Below the pieces are notes generated by a model that worked only from the letters and a program-made list of their open reading frames with translations, did no database searches and was not told the origin of the DNA. DNA of 35,183 nt. Origin: Clostridiaceae bacterium. Lineage in GTDB: Bacteria; Bacillota; Clostridia; DSM-8532. Positions 29,429-35,183 of the stretch are shown piece after piece; position 1 is the stretch's first letter; the number at the start of each line of letters is the position of its first letter. Location: NCBI GenBank assembly GCA_012523705.1, contig JAAYTU010000058.1:1-35183 (forward strand), given 5' to 3'. A program made the translations under genes and the position numbers.

Positions 29429-30901
29429 ATGAAACAACGCTTATTGGTGCTATTTGTACTTATTATATTACTGTTATTTACTTCATGTGGAAGGTATCAA
29501 GGTGTAGAGGATACCCCTGACACTTCGCCAGAACCGATAGAAACAGTAAATACTGAGCCCCCGGTAGAAACTCAGGATCCCGATACAGTTGAAAAGTCTC
29601 CCTTTGAAGATACAACTATTATAAGTGAGGATGGAAAAACAATTACGGTACATAATGCCCAAGAGCTTATCTATTATCTCGAATCTGACAAGCATTTTTT
29701 ACTTATGCCGGGTGATTATGACCTTTATAATACTCATTATATGGGGGGCTTTGAGCCGGTATTGAAAGACCTCAAAAATGTAACTTTGGAAGGTGTAGGT
29801 GATGAGCAGGTTAAGTTTATCACCAGTGATATTTACAAGGATGTATTAGAAATAGAAAACTGTAAGGGTATTACCTTAATTAATCTTTATCTTGGTCATG
29901 TTCCAAGGGCTGATGAACTCTGTTCGGGTTCGGTTTTGTACTTAAATAAATGTCAGGGTATTACTATAAAAAATTGTACGCTATTTGGTTGTGGTATGTA
30001 TGGCATTATAGGGTTTGACGATGCCAATCTGATAATAAAGGATTCCACTTTTCTTGATTGCTCAGAGGACCTGATTGATATAGCAATGAGCAGAAGAATA
30101 CTATTAGATAACTGTAAGTTTTACAATCGTGATGATGAAGGATTAAGATTCAATGATTGTCAGGAAGTAGATATAAAGAATTGTGAATTTATTGGTGAGT
30201 TATGTCCGTATCCATCTGTTTATGTAGATTATGAGAACATTCTGCAATATCCGAGCAACGGAAAGACATATACTATAAATGAAAGGGAGTATGATTGGGG
30301 AACTCTTACAAATAGCAGTGTAACGGGATATACAGCGCAGGAGGAAATTAACGACAGACTCAATTCTCTTAAGGAGGGTGTATCGATTCAGTTATCCAGT
30401 GAGATTGAATTCTATGGTGATGAAAATAAATATGTATACTGTTCTTTAATGTATAAAAAACCGCTTCTTGAAACAGAATATTTAAAAACAATTAATGAAG
30501 TTACATCTGTGCTTCAAGACTTTTTTGATAGCGAAATCGTAATTACTGTTGATTGGCCCGGGGGGGATTCCCCTGAGTTCACAAAAGCATCTGATGGCAC
30601 AATATGGATTCATTGTCCCTACAGCTCATTGGAGATTATTCTACAGGATGGAAGAAAATATCTTACTGTTCAGGAGGCTGAAGGCAAATTTTTAGAATGG
30701 ATTTTGTCTGAAAATAATGATATTGATCTTATAAAATCTCTTAACGAGGAAGATATAGAAACATATCTATATTCCACTAAGATTGATGGTTCTAAAGTAT
30801 ATTATCTTTTCGAAGCATACTTTAAGGATAGTTTTATTACTGATGTCTATGTAAATGCAATTGATGGTTCAATAAGCGAATCTTCAGATTTTATCTATTA
30901 A
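29429..30901 (+). CDS. Lipoprotein with right-handed parallel beta-helix (NosD/pectate-lyase-like) region
   Basis: Signal peptide and lipobox LLLFTSCG; repeated rungs NVTLEGVGDEQV, GITLINLYLG, GITIKNCTLFGCG, NLIIKDSTFLDCS, RILLDNCKFYNR, EVDIKNCEFIG. Confidence 0.8.
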   Translation: MKQRLLVLFVLIILLLFTSCGRYQGVEDTPDTSPEPIETVNTEPPVETQDPDTVEKSPFEDTTIISEDGKTITVHNAQELIYYLESDKHFLLMPGDYDLYNTHYMGGFEPVLKDLKNVTLEGVGDEQVKFITSDIYKDVLEIENCKGITLINLYLGHVPRADELCSGSVLYLNKCQGITIKNCTLFGCGMYGIIGFDDANLIIKDSTFLDCSEDLIDIAMSRRILLDNCKFYNRDDEGLRFNDCQEVDIKNCEFIGELCPYPSVYVDYENILQYPSNGKTYTINEREYDWGTLTNSSVTGYTAQEEINDRLNSLKEGVSIQLSSEIEFYGDENKYVYCSLMYKKPLLETEYLKTINEVTSVLQDFFDSEIVITVDWPGGDSPEFTKASDGTIWIHCPYSSLEIILQDGRKYLTVQEAEGKFLEWILSENNDIDLIKSLNEEDIETYLYSTKIDGSKVYYLFEAYFKDSFITDVYVNAIDGSISESSDFIY

Positions 30902-30947
30902 ATCAACATCTCAGGGATTACTACATAATCTTTTTTTAATAAAGGGT

Positions 30948-30977
30948 TTTACTTTTACCAGATTCATGTGTTATAAT
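30948..30977 (+). promoter_or_regulatory. Putative promoter of the Na/Pi cotransporter gene
   Basis: TTTACT-N18-TATAAT. Confidence 0.5.
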
Positions 30978-31011
30978 TTTGTCGAATTATGACTATATAT
31001 AGGTGGGCATT

Positions 31012-32775
31012 ATGGATATTTTTGGCATCTTAGAGTTAATAGGCGGATTGGCCCTGTTCCTTTTTGGCATGAGTTTAATGGGGACAGGCCTTGAAAAAAG
31101 TGCAGGCAACAAACTCAAAGGATTTCTGGAAAGGCTAACATCCAAAAAACTTAACGGTTTTTTGATGGGATTAGCCGTTACCGCTATTATACAAAGCTCC
31201 TCTGCAACTACCGTAATGGTAATTGGGTTTGTGAATTCCGGGATCATGACCTTAAAACAAGCTCTCCATGTTATCATGGGAGCCAATGTGGGTACTACAG
31301 TAACTGCATGGCTTTTAAGCTTAGCTGGAATTCAAGGTAACAATATTTTTATACAATTACTAAAACCTACTTCTTTTACTCCTATTCTTGCTCTTATTGG
31401 CATTGTCTTTTATATGTTTCTTAAAAATAAAAAGAAAAATGATATAGGTTTAATATTACTTGGATTTGCCACATTGATTTATGGAATGGAGGCTATGTCG
31501 GCCGCAGTTAAACCGCTGAGCCAGATGGAAGGATTCGCAAACCTATTTCTGCTTTTCTCAAATCCGATATTAGGTGTATTGGTAGGTGCAATTGTTACAG
31601 GTATTATACAAAGCTCGTCTGGTTCAGTGGGTATTCTTCAGGCCTTATCCACCACAGGCCAGATAAGCATTGGAGCAACAATACCCATAATAATGGGTCA
31701 GAATATTGGCACATGCGTTACTGCATTGATTTCCTCAGTAGGCACAAATAAAAATGCCCGTCGTGCAGCCATAGTGCATCTCTACTTTAATCTTGTAGGT
31801 ACCGTGTTCTACCTATCATTGTTTGCCATTCTAAACAGAGTGTTTTCTTTTGCATTTGTAAATCAGGCAGCTAATCCTTTTACAATAGCAATTATCCATA
31901 CTATATTTAATCTTGCATGCACAGCCTTGCTCCTTCCCTTTAGCGAGTTACTTGAAAAGCTTGCTTACAGAACTATACCCGACGATAATGAAAAGGAAAA
32001 GGTATTGCTATTAGATGCCCGTTTGTTTTCAACACCGTCAATAGCTCTTAATCGTAGCAGGGAAATTGCAAAGGAAATGGCCGATACATCTGTTAAAGCC
32101 TTAAAAATGTCTTTTGGATTGATTGATGATTACAATGAAAAGGTAGCAGAGAAAGTAAGTGCTTTAGAGGATCAGACAGACATCTATGAAGATTCATTAG
32201 GAACATATCTTGTTAAACTGTCAAGTCAAAACTTATCATCCCGAGACTCCACAGAGGCTGCAAAAATTCTCTTCCTTATTGGTGAATTTGAGAGAATTGC
32301 TGACTACGCATCAAACATCACCAAATCAGCCCAAGAAATATACGAAAAGAAATTGGTATTTTCAGATCAGGCCAAAAATGAACTGGCTGTTATGCTATCA
32401 GCTGTTGAAGAGATTGTAAAATTAGCTGTTAACTCCTTTAAAGAGAATAATCTTACCCTTGCGGCCAAGGTAGACCCTCTTGAAGAGGTAATTGATGAAT
32501 TAAAGAGTGCAATTAAAAAACAGCATGTTGGAAGATTGCAATCTAACGAATGTACAATTGAATTGGGATTTGTGTTCTCAGATCTGCTAACAGTGTTGGA
32601 ACGCATATCTGACCACTCCTCAAATATTGCCGGATGTGTTATAGAAATGTCTCATGACAGCATGAATATGCACGACTATCTACACACGGTCAAGTATGAG
32701 CGTAATACAGAATTTAAAGAACTGTTCAGTGAGTATTCAAAAAAGTATACTCTACCAAAGTTAAATGGAGTTTAA
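31012..32775 (+). CDS. Na+/phosphate cotransporter (NptA/PNaS family) with C-terminal PhoU-like domain
   Basis: Duplicated QSSSATTVMVIGFVNSG / QSSSGSVGILQALSTTG motifs and PhoU-like helical C-terminus; start 31012 after taggtggg. Confidence 0.93.
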   Translation: MDIFGILELIGGLALFLFGMSLMGTGLEKSAGNKLKGFLERLTSKKLNGFLMGLAVTAIIQSSSATTVMVIGFVNSGIMTLKQALHVIMGANVGTTVTAWLLSLAGIQGNNIFIQLLKPTSFTPILALIGIVFYMFLKNKKKNDIGLILLGFATLIYGMEAMSAAVKPLSQMEGFANLFLLFSNPILGVLVGAIVTGIIQSSSGSVGILQALSTTGQISIGATIPIIMGQNIGTCVTALISSVGTNKNARRAAIVHLYFNLVGTVFYLSLFAILNRVFSFAFVNQAANPFTIAIIHTIFNLACTALLLPFSELLEKLAYRTIPDDNEKEKVLLLDARLFSTPSIALNRSREIAKEMADTSVKALKMSFGLIDDYNEKVAEKVSALEDQTDIYEDSLGTYLVKLSSQNLSSRDSTEAAKILFLIGEFERIADYASNITKSAQEIYEKKLVFSDQAKNELAVMLSAVEEIVKLAVNSFKENNLTLAAKVDPLEEVIDELKSAIKKQHVGRLQSNECTIELGFVFSDLLTVLERISDHSSNIAGCVIEMSHDSMNMHDYLHTVKYERNTEFKELFSEYSKKYTLPKLNGV

Positions 32776-32824
32776 GATTTGATGTCTCTATTTAATAGTA
32801 TATAAAAAATATTATAGAATTCTA

Positions 32825-32859
32825 CAAAGAGCCTTTTCGGAGCACCGTTAAGGCCTTTG
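32825..32859 (+). terminator. Imperfect hairpin after the Na/Pi cotransporter gene
   Basis: CAAAG(A)GCCTT-TT-CGG-AGCA-CCG-TT-AAGGCCTTTG. Confidence 0.55.
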
Positions 32860-33036
32860 ATTTATATTCACGGTAAAGAACTTCGAAAACAAGGATTCTT
32901 AAGGTAATGCTACTATGAGTTGCCAGGTTGACTATTGCGACAATACTAGTATTATACTGACATTGTCCATTATGATAAAAACTGGTATTATTATGTATAT
33001 ATGCAAACATAAGAATTAATAATGATGAGGGATAGG

Positions 33037-33939
33037 ATGAATCAAACAAGTCTTACCACAATAGGCAGGGAGATTTATCCCGGTCGAGAGGTTAAGATAA
33101 GCTGTGTCACCGGTGTTGACCATATAGAATACACATGCCTGAAGGATAGATATAGGATTATTTATATCAAGGAGGGGCATGGAGTATTCAGGAATGACGA
33201 CAATATGCAAATTGTGACAGGCCCTTCTGTTTTATGTATAAACGAGTCTGATAATATTGAAATAAATAGCGCAACAAATATACAAATGGACATAATGTAT
33301 TTCGAACCTACCTGTTTTGAAAGATATATTGAATATGAGAGTATTGAAGCTTGGAAAAGCTCATTAAGAGATGATGCATATTTCTTTAGGCCATTTTTTG
33401 AACGGGATGAATCATATATAGGTGCCTGTGAGACCAATCATTTTCTTGGTAACCGTGTATCACAGCTTATCGCATTGGCAGATTCAGAGCTAAAAGAGCA
33501 AAGAGACCATTTTTGGCCATGTCGTAGCCGTTCATATTTTATAGAGCTGCTTCTGCTTACCAACTCGATCTACAGTGATGATGGAGCAAATAAAAAAATA
33601 TATCTCGGTCAGATTAGCGATGAGATAAAAAATGTGATAAGTTGGATTAATATTAATTACATGGAAAAAATCACACTGGAAACCGTAACAAAGCAGTTCC
33701 ATACCAATAAAACTACTTTAAATAGAAAATTTAAGTCGGTTATGGGAATAACCGTAACCGAGTATCTTTCTAGACTAAGAATGCAAATTGCCTGTTCTCT
33801 CTTAAGAAAGACGTATCTTACAATCAACGATATTATGGAAAGGGCCGGATTTAAAGATGATGCCCATTTCCTTCGCTCATTCAAAAAATATGCCGGCTGT
33901 ACCCCGTCCGAATACAGGAGCCGGTTTAACAACTCTTGA
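33037..33939 (+). CDS. AraC-family transcriptional regulator
   Basis: C-terminal double HTH: ITLETVTKQFHTNKTTLNRKFKSVMGITVTEYLSRLRMQIACSLLR..IMERAGFKDDAHFLRSFKKYAGCTPSEYR; start 33037 preferred after gagggatagg. Confidence 0.93.
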   Translation: MNQTSLTTIGREIYPGREVKISCVTGVDHIEYTCLKDRYRIIYIKEGHGVFRNDDNMQIVTGPSVLCINESDNIEINSATNIQMDIMYFEPTCFERYIEYESIEAWKSSLRDDAYFFRPFFERDESYIGACETNHFLGNRVSQLIALADSELKEQRDHFWPCRSRSYFIELLLLTNSIYSDDGANKKIYLGQISDEIKNVISWININYMEKITLETVTKQFHTNKTTLNRKFKSVMGITVTEYLSRLRMQIACSLLRKTYLTINDIMERAGFKDDAHFLRSFKKYAGCTPSEYRSRFNNS

Positions 33940-34045
33940 TAGTATTTCGCTTTACTATTTCCGATTAACAGGTTTTAGTTTCCGATTTGCAATTCAAAGC
34001 TCCTTATCTCTGATATTAAAATAAGAGCAAAGGAGAGTGAATAAT

Positions 34046-34975
34046 ATGAAAAAAAGATTGTTTATGGTCTTATTTGCTGTTGGAATGATTGCGATTACGT
34101 TGCTTACAGGATGTTCAGATTCACAATCCATTTCAGTAGACACCCCGAAATGGAATATAGTAGTCGATACTAAAATAACCCATCCCACACATACGGAGGC
34201 TTTTCATAATGAAAACTATGGATTAACAGTTGGATACGGCGGTGAAACACACTACACCAACGATGCCGGTAAAGAATGGCCTAAAAGTGACATAAAAGCA
34301 ATGTGCCGTTATTGCATTGATATTGTCGATGAGAACCTAGCCTGGAGTGGTGGAAATGGAGATGGAGTTTTCTATACAAATGATGGTGGCAGGACATGGA
34401 ATGAAGCGGGCAAAGTGAAGCTGGGAGGCACACATATACATATTGATTTTATTGACAACAACGTTGGATGGATTGCCACCTATAAAAAATGTGCTTCAAC
34501 AAAAGACGGTGGCAACACCTGGACAGAGCTAGCATTACCCGAAGAAATAGAAGGTATTTCGGCTATATTCTTAAGAACGGCTGAGCATGCATATTTATTA
34601 TCTAATGATGGTTGGCTTTTTACGACATCAGATGGAGGAACAACTTGGGACAAACAAAACTTAGAGTTCGAAAATTATGAAGTTAAAGACGAAAAAGGGA
34701 ATCCCGGATTATTTAAAAACAATGTAGCTATAGCAGATATTAATTTTACAGATGATAATAATGGCATTATTGTGTTTGCAGGAACCGCACCCGGGCAAGG
34801 TTCGATAGCGTGGTGCCTTACCACAGATGATGCCGGTGATACCTGGGTATCAGAAAAAATCGTGCCTAAGGAAGGATTTTCGGCTAATAAGGTATACCTC
34901 TCAAGTGATGGAAAATATCTTACATTAGGAAACTTTAAAAAGGAACTAATAGTGATGAAACGTACAGAAATGTGA
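34046..34975 (+). CDS. Lipoprotein with BNR/Asp-box repeats (Ycf48/sialidase-like beta-propeller)
   Basis: Lipobox LLTGCS; Asp-box-like copies TNDGGRTW, TKDGGNTW, TSDGGTTW, TDDAGDTW, TNDAGKEW; start ATG 34046 after aaaggag. Confidence 0.82.
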   Translation: MKKRLFMVLFAVGMIAITLLTGCSDSQSISVDTPKWNIVVDTKITHPTHTEAFHNENYGLTVGYGGETHYTNDAGKEWPKSDIKAMCRYCIDIVDENLAWSGGNGDGVFYTNDGGRTWNEAGKVKLGGTHIHIDFIDNNVGWIATYKKCASTKDGGNTWTELALPEEIEGISAIFLRTAEHAYLLSNDGWLFTTSDGGTTWDKQNLEFENYEVKDEKGNPGLFKNNVAIADINFTDDNNGIIVFAGTAPGQGSIAWCLTTDDAGDTWVSEKIVPKEGFSANKVYLSSDGKYLTLGNFKKELIVMKRTEM

Positions 34976-35035
34976 TAAGACACCTGAATATTTTATATTA
35001 TTTACAGTACCATTATAACTAATATTACATATATT

Positions 35036-35072
35036 ACTCAAAAAAACGGGGCTCGAATTTAGAGCCCCGTTT
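35036..35072 (-). terminator. Intrinsic terminator of the minus-strand gene entering from the right edge
   Basis: Minus strand AAACGGGGCTC-TAAATTC-GAGCCCCGTTTTTTTGAG: 11-bp stem plus T-run; the plus strand lacks a long T-run. Confidence 0.85.
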
Positions 35073-35117
35073 AGGCAAATCAGATTAGTGAGAACCGATT
35101 TAAGGCATGAGTCTGCC

Positions 35118-35183
35118 TTATGTTAAGGTCTTTAGGGTTGTCTTAGCAGCACCTGCAGCAGCAACAGCAGCAACAGCACCTGC
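35118..35183 (-). CDS. C-terminal end of an Ala/Gly-rich protein (partial, runs off the window)
   Basis: Minus-strand frame ...AGAVAAVAAAGAAKTTLKTLT* followed by the terminator at 35036-35072. Confidence 0.55.
   Translation of the reverse strand, partial: AGAVAAVAAAGAAKTTLKTLT

Noticed and set aside
32822-33049. 75 aa minus-strand ORF upstream of the AraC gene
   Set aside because: No SD or family; overlaps the terminator hairpin and regulator promoter region.
35150-35183. CAG/CAA repeat at the right edge as a CRISPR or microsatellite element
   Set aside because: Explained by Ala/Gly/Val codons of the minus-strand C-terminus; no repeat-spacer structure.

Overview
The window is a chromosomal, mostly housekeeping segment of a low-GC Clostridia-type Firmicute. 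Left to right it contains: a small membrane protein; tRNA-Pro(GGG); an AbrB/SpoVT-like regulator; a dGTPase-like HD protein, dnaG and rpoD; the infC-rpmI-rplT operon with an L20-type leader and an AUU start for infC; a TrmH/SpoU methyltransferase; glycolytic genes gap, pgk, tpiA, gpmI; ruvX and a DUF1292 gene; a DUF3048 lipoprotein; a CofE-like protein; a pyrimidine operon pyrB-pyrC-pyrF-carA-carB; tRNA-Leu(UAG) followed by a scar-like region; a minus-strand ppa and a sugar kinase/lyxose-isomerase pair; a beta-helix lipoprotein; a Na/Pi cotransporter; an AraC regulator; and a BNR-repeat lipoprotein. I see no CRISPR array, transposase or recognisable defence system. The most interesting unannotated signal is the pyrB leader (about 17960-18281). 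It has a near-consensus promoter and a 40-codon leader ORF with a Shine-Dalgarno, below the ORF-track cutoff. The ORF's stop codon lies inside the 5' arm of an intrinsic terminator. Three leader segments (8, 8 and 12 nt) have perfect complements downstream of the terminator. This looks like a pyrL-type translation-coupled attenuator rather than a PyrR leader, with extra long-range RNA structure. All product names come from reading the translations; no database search was run.
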